Shown here: one piece after another, positions 19,959 through 31,830 of the stretch
How the letters are laid out: each line of letters starts with the position of its first letter
Position numbering within the stretch: position 1 is the stretch's first letter
Assembly (NCBI GenBank): GCA_009829735.1
Contig: CM020618.1
Location: forward strand, 22,677,346 to 22,741,345
Direction: 5' to 3'
Length of the DNA: 64,000 bases
DNA from: Pyropia yezoensis
Lineage: Eukaryota; Rhodophyta; Bangiophyceae; Bangiales; Bangiaceae
Position numbers and translations under genes: made by a program
Notes under the pieces: model-generated
What the model was told of the DNA's origin: nothing
The model's input: the letters and a program-made list of their open reading frames with translations, nothing else
Databases searched by the model: none

Positions 19959-21842
19959 ATGGCGGCCTCACCCGCTCCCCCCCCTGCGGTCGCCACCGCG
20001 GCGGCGCCCCCCCTCCCCCCTCCCCCCGCCGCCGCCTTTGCCGCGCCGCCAGCATGGCCGGCGGCACGGCGGCCCGCCGCGGCGGCGCGTGTCGGCGGCA
20101 CCCGCCCGCCCGCGCTGCCTGCACGCGGCCCACCACGGCAGCAGGCGGCGGCGCCCACCCACCCGCCCCCGCGGGCGCGCACGGCGGGTGCGCCGTCGCC
20201 CCCCCCCGGGCGGGTGCCGCGGCGGGCGGCGGGGACCCCATCGGCGGCCGCGGCAGCGGCGGCGGCGGCGGCGGCGGCGGCAGCTGCCACCGCTCCCCCC
20301 CCCCCCCCCCCCGCCACCTACACCTTTTTCGCCACCTGCCCGCGGGGCCTCGGCGACGCTCTCGCCGCCGAGGTGGCCGCCCCCACCATTGGGGGCACCC
20401 TCCTCGGCGTCTTCCCGTCGGGGGTGCGGTTTATGGGCCCCTCCCTGGCTGCCGGCTACGCCGCCGTCCTGTGGGCGCGCACCGCCATCCGGGTGCTGGT
20501 GGAGGTGGGCCCCCCGCTGGACGTGTCCCGCAACCGGGGGCGCCTATCCGACACGGTGTACGAGTGGGTGCGCGACGGGCTGATGGCCCGCGGCGGCGGC
20601 GGCGGCGGTGTTGGTGACGGATGGGCGTCGCTGGTCCCCCGGGGCGCCACCTTTGCCGTCGATGCACGGGTGGGGGGGGTGGCGGGTGCGCCCGACGGCG
20701 GCGCGGGCCTCACCCGCGCCGTCGGGCTGGCCGTCAAGGACGCGGTGTGTGACGCGCTGGTGGGGGGGGGGGCGGCCAAGCCGGACCGCCCGGAGGGGGG
20801 CTACGCAACAGCGGATGTGCCGCTGTTTATCGCGGCGAGCGGCACCGAGGTGACCCTCTACCGGGACCTGGTGGGCGGGAGCCTCCACAAGCGCGGCTAC
20901 CGCGCGGGGGGGGGGGTCGTCCACCGGGCGGCGCTCAACGAGACGGTCGCCGCCGGCATTTGCTACGCCGCGGGCTTTTCGGTCGAGGGGGGGTGGGCGC
21001 CGCCGGCTGGCGTCTCCTCCCCGCTGGCGCCCCGCGGCGCCGACGCGGCGGCGGGCGAGTCGCCGCCACTGGCGCCGCCGGCCCCAGCCGCCTGGGACGC
21101 GGGCGCCCCCCTGGCGGTGGTGGACCCCATGTGCGGGTCGGGCACGCTGCTCGTCGAGGCGGGCCTGCTCGCCCGGCGGGTCCCCCCCGGCCTGCTGCGG
21201 CCGCCCGGCGCGCCCGCCCACCCGTTTACGCGGTGGCCCGACTACCCGTCGGGCGCGTGGACGGACCTGCAGCACCAGGCGGCCGCGGCGGTGCGGCCCG
21301 CCGCGGCCTGTGGCGTCCGTCTGTATGGGAATGACGTACACGGGGGGGCGCTGTCGCTGGCCGTGGCGGGGCTGTCGACGGCGCGGCTGGACCGGATGGT
21401 GGTGTTGAACCAGGGGGACGCCGCAACGTACACGCCCCCCGGGGGGGTGGGGGTGGTGCTGTCCAACCCGCCGTGGGGGCGCCGCCTCGGTCGGGGGGCC
21501 GGCGACGCGTCGCCGGCAGACCCGCGGTCTGCCGGTGCCGGCGGCGGTGCCAGCGGGGCAGGGGGTGGCGACGGGGACGCCGACCCGTGGGGCGCGCTCG
21601 GCACCTTTTTGCGGCGCCAGGCGGGCGGCGCGACGGCAACGCTGCTCAGCGGTGACGCGGGCGCGACGCGGGGCCTGCGGATGCGGGCGGCGGCCAAGCG
21701 GCCGGTGCGGATTGGGAATGTGGACTGCCGGATTGTGCAGTACGCGGTGCTGCCGCCGAGGGAGGGGGGGCGGGACGGGCGGGACGGGCGGGACGGGCGG
21801 GACGGGCGGGACGGGCGGGACGGGCGGGACGGGCGGGATTGA
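19959..21842 (+). CDS. RlmL-type THUMP/SAM RNA methyltransferase
   Basis: A 627-aa protein related to bacterial RlmL/UPF0020 rRNA guanine-N2 methyltransferases. Residues 1-120 are an Ala/Pro-rich leader with many Arg, likely a transit peptide. A ferredoxin-like/THUMP part follows from TYTFFATCPRGLGDALAAEV, including the family-typical SLHKRGYR. The Rossmann methyltransferase has motif I VDPMCGSGTLLVEA (D389) and the catalytic NPPWG (503-507). I use the first in-frame ATG; the frame extends 27 codons further upstream without one. The C-terminus ends in seven or eight GRD repeats from a 9-bp minisatellite. It likely modifies plastid or mitochondrial 23S rRNA; the target base is inference from the family. 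Confidence 0.85.
   Translation: MAASPAPPPAVATAAAPPLPPPPAAAFAAPPAWPAARRPAAAARVGGTRPPALPARGPPRQQAAAPTHPPPRARTAGAPSPPPGRVPRRAAGTPSAAAAAAAAAAAAAAATAPPPPPPATYTFFATCPRGLGDALAAEVAAPTIGGTLLGVFPSGVRFMGPSLAAGYAAVLWARTAIRVLVEVGPPLDVSRNRGRLSDTVYEWVRDGLMARGGGGGGVGDGWASLVPRGATFAVDARVGGVAGAPDGGAGLTRAVGLAVKDAVCDALVGGGAAKPDRPEGGYATADVPLFIAASGTEVTLYRDLVGGSLHKRGYRAGGGVVHRAALNETVAAGICYAAGFSVEGGWAPPAGVSSPLAPRGADAAAGESPPLAPPAPAAWDAGAPLAVVDPMCGSGTLLVEAGLLARRVPPGLLRPPGAPAHPFTRWPDYPSGAWTDLQHQAAAAVRPAAACGVRLYGNDVHGGALSLAVAGLSTARLDRMVVLNQGDAATYTPPGGVGVVLSNPPWGRRLGRGAGDASPADPRSAGAGGGASGAGGGDGDADPWGALGTFLRRQAGGATATLLSGDAGATRGLRMRAAAKRPVRIGNVDCRIVQYAVLPPREGGRDGRDGRDGRDGRDGRDGRDGRD
21767..21842 (+). repeat. 9-bp minisatellite (CGGGACGGG) coding for Gly-Arg-Asp
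   Basis: About eight copies at the very end of the methyltransferase frame; the stop TGA lies in the decayed last copy. Copy number probably varies between strains and would change the length of the protein tail. Confidence 0.85.
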
Positions 21843-22299
21843 CGGGACGGACGGGACCGTCGGGACGGGCGCGGTGGTGGAGCAGACGCCCGGGAAGGGG
21901 GAGAGCGGGGGCGGGGAGGGGAGAATGCGACGCCTCCATAGGCGCACCGAAGCGCCTGAAGTGGAAGGCGTCGGGGCTAAGGAGCGGGGGTTTAGGGAAG
22001 GAGTACTGTACCGACGGCGGCGGCCGCCTCACAGGTCACAGTCCGCAAGACACGCAACAAGAGTGCGGTCCACGAGACGACGTTGACACCCCCCTCCCGT
22101 CGTAGTTCACCACGGCGGGGTCCTCACGGAGAAAAAGAGCCACTGCCACACCACATCCGTCCTTTTGACCTTACAACACGCCCTGGAACCTTGACCTTCA
22201 CAACAACACGCCCTGGAACCTGGACCCTTCCCCCTCGCCAACCGTCCCCCCGCCCCCCCCCCTTCCTCCCCTCCTCCACCCGCTCTCCCCTACCCCCTT
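21843..22299. other. Convergent intergenic spacer
   Basis: A spacer between the methyltransferase and the end of the giant minus-strand gene. It holds a short duplication (ACAACACGCCCTGGAACCT near 22175-22220) and C-rich runs. No gene seen. Confidence 0.5.
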
Positions 22300-23810
22300 C
22301 TATCCGGGCGTGGCGAGCAGTGCGAGCACCTCATCCACCACCCCCCCCCCCCCCCCGCCCAGCACCCCCCCCCCGCCCCCCCCCCCCGCCCCCCCCCCCG
22401 TCCCCGCCCCCGTACCAGCCGGCGCCCCCGCTCCACCGCGGTGGTCAGGCGGGAGCGCGCCTCGTCGGCCGCCGCCGCCGGCAGCCGCCGCCACACCCGC
22501 ACGGCGGCGGGGAGGGCGAGGCCCGCCGCGGCGGCAAGGAGGCCGCCTAGCGCGGGGAGGCGGCCCGCCTCGTCGGCGGCAGCAGCAGCGCCGGCGGCGG
22601 CGGCAGCGCCGGCCGCGGCGGCGGCCGCGTGCGGGTGCGGCGCGCCGCTCGTCGACGGCGGGGCCAGCCGCCCAGCGTCGCCGCACGCGTGGTAGAGCAG
22701 CCCGACCAGCAGGCCGAGCGTCACGCCGTCGCCGGGAGAGCCGGCGGCGGCGCCGGGCGAGCCGCCGCCGCCGCCGCCGCCGCCCCCACCCCCACCTCCA
22801 CCCGCACCCCCCCCGCCGCCGCGGCCGCCGCCGCCGACGACGACCGCCGCCCGGTCGGCGGCGCTCCCCCCCCACACGTCCATGGCTGGGAGGACCACCT
22901 CCCCCCCCGACCCGCCGGCCGCCGCGGTGGCGGCCAGCGCGGTGACCGCCGACGTGACGCCCCGCAGCAGGGAGCGGACGGTCGCCTCGCCGAGGGGCAC
23001 CACGCCTATCGCGGCGGGCGGCGGCAGGCCGCCCGCGGCGGCCGCGGCGGCGGCGGCGGCGCCACCGCCGTCGCCGCCGCCGCCGCCGCCGCCGGGCCCG
23101 GCGTAGCCAATGCCGGGGGTGGAGCTGCGGCCGGTTGCGAGGACCATGGGCGACCCCGAGCCGGGGGTGGACGGCATGCCCGGGCTGGGCGGCACCACCA
23201 GCGGCGTCAGCGCCGCGTACGACCCAGACGTTGGCGCCACGCCGCCGCCACCCGCCGCCGCCAACGACGCGGCGGCGCCCCCACCACCCCCCCCCCCGCC
23301 GCCGCCACCCCCCGCCGACGTAATGAGCGAGCGGAGGCCCCTCGGCGACGCGGCGCCGCCGGCCGACCCCGGGCTGCCGCGCCCCCGCAGCGCCGGCGAG
23401 CCTGGGACTCCCCCCCCCCCCCGGGGGAGGCCACCCCCCTCGTGGTCCCCCCGCCGCCACCGCCGCCGCCGCCGCCGGCACCCCCCCCACCTCCCCCACC
23501 GGCTGCCCCCCCACGGCCCAGCGGCGGCGGGTGGGCGACCAGCGGCGGCAGTTCCGCGGCGGCCGCCTCGGCGACGGACAGTGCGCGTACCCACCGCTCG
23601 ACCGGCTCGGCGCGGAGCAGCCGGAAGGCGCGGTAGATGTAGGCGCCCGCCGCGGCGGGCGCCGCCGCCCGCGCCGCCGCCCACCCGCGGCCGGTCGCCG
23701 CGCCGGGGGGGGGGGTGTGGGCGGCAAGGGCCGCGAGCGCCGCCGCCGCTGCTTCCGCCTCCTCCACCCGCGCAAACGTGACGCGGCGGGACGGGCTGGG
23801 GGGGTGTCCC

Positions 23811-23847
<37 letters not shown>

Positions 23848-26800
23848 GCGGCGCCCAGTCGCCCGACAGGTCCAGCGCGGCACCCATCAGGCGCGGGCCA
23901 ACGGCGGACGCCCAGGCGAGCGCGTCCCGGTCTGCCGCCTCGGCGGCCGCCCCGCCGTGGCCGCCGCCCCCCCCGCCTGCGGCGGCGGCCACGAGGCAGC
24001 CGCCCGCGGTAAGGACCGCCACCCACAGCGCCTGGTCGGCCGACACGGCGTCCGCGGCGGGGGTATAGGCGGGCGGGTACCCCTCCCCCCCCCCGCCGCC
24101 ACCGCCGCCACCCGAAGCCCCCCCCCCGCCGGAACCCCATGGGAGGTGGAGGAGCCCACACAGGGCGCCCCCAGCCAGCTGCCGCAGGGCCCCCGCGGCA
24201 ACGAGCGCCGCCGCCGCGGCGGGCCCCCCCGCGGCCAGCCGGCCGACCGCCCCCACCACCGCCGCCGTCGCGGCGACCGCGTCGGCGCGCGCGGGCGTGC
24301 CCGGCGGCGTGGCCGCCGCGGCGGCCGCCGCGGCGGCCAGGCCGTCGAGCACCGCCGGCGCGGCGGCGGCCACACCCCCTGCGGCCACCGCGCCGCCGCG
24401 CCCCGCAGGGGAGGAGGGGGCGCCGAGCACCCCCGCCGCGGCCACCACCCCCGCCGCCGCGTCGGCGGCGACGCCGGGCAGGCGCGCCGCCGCGGCGGCG
24501 GCGGCGGCATAGGCGGTGGCGGCGGGCCAGCCGGCCGAGCTGCCGGGCGCCGCCGCCGCGTCGGCCGCCGCGGGGCCGACCGCCGCCGCGCCGGCGAGCA
24601 GCAGGTCCCCAACCGCGGCGGCCAGGGGGGCAGGCAACGCCCCGCCACCGCCGCCGCCGCTGCCGCGCAGGCCGCCCGTTGCCCGCGGCGGCGGCGCTGC
24701 AGGTGCCGCCGCCGCCGCCAGGGACAGCGACGGCGCGTGCGCGGGGGTGGGGTGGCCGCTGCCGCCACGGCGGCCGACGGCGACCGCTACGGGCGGCAGC
24801 GCCACGGGCGGCAGGCCCACCGCCGTGGTGATGGCGGCGACCGCCGCGGCGGCGGCGGCGAGTGGGGCGGCGGGGTCCACCCCACCCGCCCCGTGGCGCG
24901 ACGGCGGCGGCGGCCAGTAGCCGCCGCCTTCCCCGCCCGCGTCCGTGACGGACCGGAGGAGCAGCGAACCGAGCGCGGCGAGCAGCGTCACGCCGGCGGG
25001 TGAGACGGTCGTCTGCACGGCCGGCGCGCCGCCGACGGTCACGTCCAGGCCGGGCCACGCGGCGGCGGCGGCCGCGCCGCCGCCGCCGCCGCCGCCAGCC
25101 GCCGCCGCCGCTGCTGCTCCACCGAGGAGCAGGAAGGGCGGGCCCGCCACCGCGGGGCCGGTCGCTGCCACCACCGCCGCCGCAGCCGCCGACGCAACGC
25201 GGGCGGCCACGGGGGACACGGCCACCACGGCAGCCGGGCCGCCATTGCCAGGCGGGGAGTCGATGGCCAGCGGCGTCGGCGCCCCCCCCGCCCCCGCCGC
25301 CGCGCCTGGCACTCCCGTCGACGTTGCAGACGCCGTAGGTGCCGCCGCCGACGCGGCCGCCGCGGCCACCGCGTCGGCAGCAGCGGCGAGTGCGTCGGCC
25401 AGCGCCTCCACCGCCCGCACCCGCGTGACGGCGCGGGCGGCCAACCCGTTGAGCGCCGCAATGGCAATGAGGAGCCCCCGCGGGAGGGGTACCCCATCAG
25501 CCACCGATGCGGAAGGGGCGCTCCCTGTCAGCGGCCGGCCGCCCCGCCCCGCAGCCCGCCGAGCCAGGCGTGCCAGCGAGGTCAAGTCATAAGCGGCGGC
25601 GCTGACGCCGCCGCCGCCGCCGCTGCGCCCGCCGCGGGGGCGGAGGAGCGCCAGGGCGGCAGGCGCCCACGGGGCGCCGCCGCGGCCTGCCGAGGCAGCC
25701 AGCGCCAGCGATACGCGCTGGGCGACCGCCTCGGCCGACGGCGCCGGCACCACGACTGCCGCCGCCGAGCCCCGCAGCTGCATCACCGGCGCCGGCGGGG
25801 AGCCCGCCGCCGCCGCCAGCGCCGCGTCGGCCGCCGACGGGCCCGTCAGGGACGCGAGCAGCGCGTCCGACGCGGCGGCCAGGGCGCCGCCCAGCGCGGC
25901 AGTCGCGGCGCCGCGACCGCCCACCGTCAGCGCCGACGGTAGCGCCGGCGGCGGCGCGGCCGTCTCGGCCGCTGTCGCGGCGGCGAGGAGGCCCAGCGCG
26001 TCGGCGGCGGCGGCCCGCCAGGCGCCCGCCGCGTCGGCGACGGCCGCCCAATGGCGGAGGGTGGCCAGCGGCACGGCCGCCCCCGCGGGCGCGGTGGTGG
26101 CCGCAGCGGCCAGCGCCGTGGCCAGCCCGGCGGGCGACTCGGCGGCGGCGGCCGCGTCCCAGGCGGCCACCGCCGACGCGCCAGCAGGGGCCCCCCGCTC
26201 GGCCGCGACGCCGCTGTCGCCGCCGCCGGGGGGGGAAGACGACGGCGCCGCCGACGCGAGCATTGAGGCAGCCGCCACGTAGACGCGGCTAACCACCACG
26301 GGGGGCGCGACGCCCAGCCAGCCCGCGTCGGCCGCCGCGGCGAGCGCCCGGGTGGCGGCGGCAGCCAGCGCGGCCGCCGCCGCCGCCGGCGCGGTGCCCG
26401 ACGCGGCGGCGTCGCGCGCCCAGGGGACGGCCGCCGCCAGCGCGGCCACCACATCCCCATCTGCGATGGCACCGTCAGCAACAGCGGCGGCAGCGCCGCC
26501 GCCACCGCCGCGACGGCCGTCCACACCCCCGCCGGTGGCGCCGTCCCCGTCCGGCTCGTCCTCCTCGTCGGCAGCTTCTCGCCGGCGGGACCGTCGGCCG
26601 CGCGGCGGGCCCAGCAGCGAGCGCGCGGCGACACGGCCGGCAGGGGCTGTGGCGAGCGTGGCCACCAGCGCCGCCACCGCGGCTGAGTGGTCCCGGCCGA
26701 GACGGCTGACGAGGCCCGCCCGCACCGTCACCCCCGCAGTCGGGGGCGCCCACGGGGCGGCGGCGGCACCGTCGCCGCCATCCCCATCAGCGAGTGTGCC

Positions 26801-29800
26801 ATCAAACGGGCGCACGAGCGGGGGCCACGACAGCGCCCCGCCCCCACCCAGAGCGACGAGCGCCGCCACCACCGCCGCCGCCTCATCGGCCACAGACCGC
26901 ACAGGGAGCGGGGCGGGTGCCCCCGCCGCCGCCACGCCGCCACCGTCGTCCCCGCGGCCACCCCCACCCCCGACACCTGTGCCGCCACCACCGGTGGCGG
27001 CGCCGCCGCCAAGGCCGTCGGCAAACGACACGGAGCGACGGCGGCCGGGGCTCTTGCGCGAGCCGGGCGGCCGCGGCGGCCGCGCGGCGCGGCCATCGGT
27101 CGACGCCGCAGCCGCCACCGCTGCCGACGCTGCCGACGCTGCCGATGCCGCCGCAGCGGCCGCGTCGTCAGATGCGCTGCCGCTCCGAGAGCGGCCGACG
27201 TCGGGCCAGCGCGAAGGACCTGCCCCACACACGTCACCGCCCTCCCCATCGTCACACCGCCCATACTCGCCGTGCCCCCACAGGTGGCACGCCAGGGGCG
27301 GGTCCCCACCGCCGCCACCGCTGCTGCCGCCACCGCCGCCGTCCCCAGCGGCAGCCGCAACGTCGTGGGCTGCAGCAAGAGCCGGCGCGACGCCCGCCGC
27401 GATGCGGGCAAGCGCGGCCACCACCCGCGGGCGGCGCAGCGCCGCCCGCAAGGGGCACGCCGGTGGCACCGCCGCCGCCGTCGACGACGGCGGCGGCGGT
27501 GGGGGCGCGGCCGCATCCACCGCCACCCGCGACAGCCACAGGGCCGCACGAACGGCGCGCACAAACGGGAGCCCCGCCGCCGCGGCCGACGCAGCGTCGC
27601 CGTCGGGCGCGTCGCCGCCGCCGTCGCCACCGTCACGGTCCACATCCGCAGAGGCGGTGACAAGGATCGCAGCCACCACCGCTGCTGCGGCCGGCGCGGG
27701 CGGAGGTGGTGCGCCCGCCGAGACCGCTTCGGCGGTGGTGCGGGCGAGGAGTGCCAACGACGACGCGGCCGCCGCCCAGCGGGCGCCAGTGAGGCTGTCC
27801 ACAGGGCCTGGAAGGCAGGGGGGCGGCGGCAGGCGCGATGCTGCCGCCGCCGCCGCCGCGCCGCCGCGCCCTCCCCCCCACCAGGCGTCGGGGCCGTCCC
27901 GGCGGCCCGCAAACCGCTCGAGCCACGCAGGCAGCGCGGCGCCATCCAAGACGGCAGCGAGGCGGCACGCCTCAGTGACCGCCTCGGCCGCGCCCCGCCC
28001 GCCCGGCCCGTCCTCCAGCCCGTCCCCGTCGAGCGCCGCGGCGGCCAGGTCGGCCAGCACCCGCACCGCCGGCAATGCCGCGGCGCCGTGCGCCGCCACC
28101 GCGCCCGCGGCCACGCCCGCCGCGCCCGCCGCGGCGGCGCCCCCGCCTGCCGACCGCAGGGCGTCGAGGGCGGCGCCCGCCGTTGGCGCCGCCGCGGCCA
28201 GCGTGGCAGTCGCCACGTGAAGGATGTGCGCAACGGCTGGGGTGGAGGTTGCGGTGGCGGTGGTGGCCCCGCCGCCCGGCCTGGTCGCCGCCACCACCAC
28301 CGCCGCCACGGCGGCGAGGCAGGCGTCTGTGCCGCCGCCATCCACGCCGGCGCCAGCGCCGGCGCTGCCGCGGCGGGCCAGCCCGACCGCTCGCACCAGC
28401 CGCAAGGCGGCAAGTCCCCGCTCCAAAACGCCCTCGGTCGCCCACTCGCCGCCCACATTATCGTCATCGACAGCGTCCCTGTCGGCCGCCGCCGGCCGGC
28501 CGCCGTCGAGGGCGGTGCCCACGGGGGGGACGCCCGGCCAGTCGCCGTCGCCCACCAGCCCCGGAGGTATACCCCGCACCCCCCGCGAAGCGCGCAGTTC
28601 CGCTGGCAGACGCTGCAGTGCGTCGACCACCGCCCCCCACCCGTCCCACGTCAGGTGCCACAACGCCCACGGCTCCCCAGTGGCAGGGTCCTCCCCCACC
28701 ACCCCCACCGTCCTCGCCGGGATGGGGCCACCCTCCTTCACCGCCCGCACGGCGGCAACCCCCCCTCCCGGCAGCAGGGCCGCCGCGGCGGCCAGCGCCG
28801 CGGCGCCGTCGACGGCCACCTCGTCGCCGCCCAGCGAGGTCACCTCTGCCGCGCCTACCGCCCGCGCCTCGGAAACAGTCACCAGCCGGGTGGCGAGGGT
28901 GGCGTCAGCCGCCGCGCCACCGGCGGCGCCTGCCGACAGGGCGGCAAGGAGGCCTGCAGCGGGCACCAGCCGGGCGGGGTACGCGGCCAGCGCGGCCGCC
29001 ACCACCGCCGCGGGCCCGGCGCCGCCGTTGCCATCGCCGGCACTGGCAAGCAGCGGCGGCTGCGGCGGCGCATCGGGCCCCGCCGACAGCAGGGACCGCC
29101 ACACCCCCGCCGCGGCGGGAGCATCGCCTGCAACGCACCGGGCAACGAGGCGGGACAGGACGGCCAGCTGGGGGCCTGAGAGGGCCTCAGGGGGAAAGGC
29201 GGCGAGGAAGGTGCGGGTGAGCACCCACAGGGTGGGCAGCACCCCCGCGCAGGGTGGGGACGCAGGAGGGGGAGCGCCGCCGCCGTCGACGGCGGCGACG
29301 CCGCGGCCGACGGCACCGTCCCCCGCCGCCGCCGCATCGGCGGCCGCGTCGACCAGCCGCAGGAGCCCCCGCACGCCATCCGCCCGCAGGGCGGCGGCAA
29401 GGTGTGACCTCGACGCCGCGGCGGCCTGCGCATCCTCGTCCCCGCTGCGGCTGCCGCCGCCGTCCCCGTCCCCGTCCTCGTCCTCGTCCTCATCGCGGTC
29501 GGCGGCGGCTGCCACCACCGCCCGGTGGGCCATAAAGGTGGCCCACGCGAGCGTCAGCACCCCCACCAGGCGGCCGCCGACGCCGCCGCCGGCCCCAGCG
29601 TGCGACGCCTCCACCGCCACCGCCGCGTCCACCCGCGCCACCGCGTCGTCATCCCGGAGGAGCTGGCAGGTGGCCAGCGCCGCCCCACGGCCCGCGGCGG
29701 CGGCGGCAGCGTCGGCCTCGGCGGCCGCCGCCGCCGCGTCGGCGGCGGCCACCTGTGCCGTCATGAGCGCATGCGGGTCGGCGTCGGCCGCCGCAGCGTC

Positions 29801-31168
29801 GGCCGCGTCGGCCGCAGCGGCCGCGTCGGCGGCGGCCGCGGCGGCCGCCGCCGCCGCCCGGCCCCGCCCGCCCGCATCATCGGCCGCCAACGCCAGCTGC
29901 GGGAGTTCCACGGCCGCCACAAACGCGGCGGCGGCCGCCGCCGCCGCCGCTGCCGGCAGGTCAGCCCCACCACGGCCGCCGCCGCCGCCGCCGCCGCCGC
30001 CCGACGCTGCCGACGTTGACGACGCGGCGGCGAGCAGGGCGGTGAGCGCATCTGGGCCGAGGTGCCCGCCCGCCCCCAGGGCGTGGAGCAGCCGCAGCAG
30101 CGGCTCTGCAGCGGAGTGAGCCCCCCCCCCCCTCTCCTCACCGGCCGACAAGAAGTGCACCGCCCGGTCCACCACGGTGCCGACAATGGAGGCGGCAGCG
30201 GCACGAAAGGCGCCGCCGAGGCACCCCCCCCCCCCTCCCGACCCACCCCGCGCACCCAGCTCCACCGCCACCCCTCCCGCCGCCGCGGCGGCCGCCAGCA
30301 CCCGGTAGGCGGCCGCCGCGTCAGCGGCGGCGCGGTCAGCCAGGGCACCCACCGGCAAGGGGGACGCCGCACACAGGGCGGCGACCGCGGCGGCACCGCG
30401 GCCGCCATCGCCGACGGTGGCGGCCACCCAGTCGCGGAGGAGGAGGCCCGCCGCGGGGGGGGACAGCCCGAGGCGGCGGCCGAGGCGGGCGGCCGCCGCC
30501 GCCTCGCCCGCAGACACGGTGGGGGCGGCGACGGTCAGGGCGAGGCCGGGGCGGAGGAGCGGGGTGGGATCGACGGCCCTGTCGCCGCCACCATCGGGGG
30601 CCGCCCCAGGCGGCGTCCCACCACCGCCTCCGCCGCCGGCCGCGTCATCGTCCGAGGCGCCGTCGCCGTCGCCGTCGGCGCCGTCCCCCCCCCAGGTGGC
30701 ATCGTCGTCACCACGGATGGCGGCGAGGAGGGCGGGCAGGTGGGCGGTGAAGAGCGCCGCCGCGGTGGGAGGGGGGGTGGAGGGGGCGGCCAGGGTGGCG
30801 GCGAGGGCGGAAAACGGCAGCGCGGGCGGGGCGGGGGGGGCGGGGGGGGGGAGCGCCGTCCGCACCATAGTGAGGGGGGGGGGGGGCAAGTCGAGGGCGG
30901 GGACGCTGCCGTCCCCCGCCCAAAACCCCACCGCCCAAGAGAGACGAGCAGTGAGGAGAGCAGCGGCGTCAGGGGTAGAGGACAGAGGGGGGGGGCAGGG
31001 CGCCGGGGGACAGTCGACCACCCCGCCAACCGCCGCGGCAAAGGCGGCGGCGTATAGACGGCGGCCGCGGGCAGCGGCAGCCGGGGGCGGCGCGGCTGCG
31101 GCGCGGGCAGCTGCCGGGTGGTAGTCCGGCCGCCGGTAGGGCGTGGCGGACAAGCCTCTGCTCCTTGA
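22300..31168 (-). CDS. Giant Ala/Gly-rich solenoid protein, possible Nup188/Nup192-type nucleoporin
   Basis: A minus-strand frame open from 31168 down to about 23420, then continuing in two other frames to 22300, about 2950 residues in all. The protein is mostly Ala-rich helices with Gly/Pro spacers, as in an alpha-solenoid. Around residue 818 (near 28700) the segment VGVVGEDPATGEPWALWHLTWDGW resembles the SH3-like insert of Nup188. That and the length are the only grounds for the nucleoporin idea. The frame changes at the C-run 23411-23422 (continuing with LRSLITSAGGG ... VTLGLLVGLLYHACGD) and again in the C-runs at 22340-22400, where the last frame ends naturally in DEVLALLATPG. There is no ATG between the upstream stop (31169-31171) and codon 96; the true start may lie in a small upstream exon. 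Confidence 0.4.
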
Positions 31169-31171
31169 TCA

Positions 31172-31830
31172 AGAGCGCGTTACGGCGCGGCGTCGCGTGG
31201 CATTGCCCGCCCGCCAAAGCCCGCCAATGGCATCGTCTCTGAATTTAATATTGAGAAATCGTACATCCATACGAATGATCCAGTCACTTGAACGTCAACC
31301 CACAAGCCGCAGTGAGTATGGCTCGTGGGTTCTCGCGCTGCTATGACAGGCAAGCAGCCATCACGAGCCAACCTCTTCAGCACGCGCCAAGTTCTGCCTC
31401 TCTTGTACTGTTCCTCGTCGGCGCATGCGCGAAAGACCCTACGCAGCGCTCGCTGTGCAGGCGAAGAGGTCGCAGAAAGCAAGAGAACAGACACAAGGTC
31501 GTGACATCAGCCCAATACCTGCGCGAGGTTGACTGTACTATTGCTGTGTGTCATTTTTGGTTGTGTGACCTCTTGCGCCGCAGGTTTGGGACGAGTGCCA
31601 AGGCCAGCCCGCGCACGACTCCCCCAGCCGCGCACCCTACGCCTGGCGGCGCCGCGCTACTGGTCCTGTCTGCGCTCAGCCTCTCCCGGTCCCGCTCTCC
31701 GCCCCCGCCGTCGCCACTACAGCACCCTCCGAACAACACCTGGCTAGAGGCAATGCAGCAACCGCTGGGAGAGCGGCAAAAGAAAAGGAAGCAACAGGAA
31801 GGGGCACCCGCCCTCGGCCCCGCATGTCAG
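31172..31830. other. Spacer between two minus-strand genes
   Basis: AT-richer DNA, presumably the promoter of the giant gene and the 3' end of PEX6. It may also hold the missing first exon of the giant gene. No other gene is supported. Confidence 0.4.

Noticed and set aside
26352-28220. 622-codon and longer plus-strand ORFs (also 26687-29179 and 28224-30119)
   Set aside because: Arg/Pro/Ala-only composition, overlapping each other in different frames, opposite the giant minus-strand gene; expected in such GC-rich DNA.
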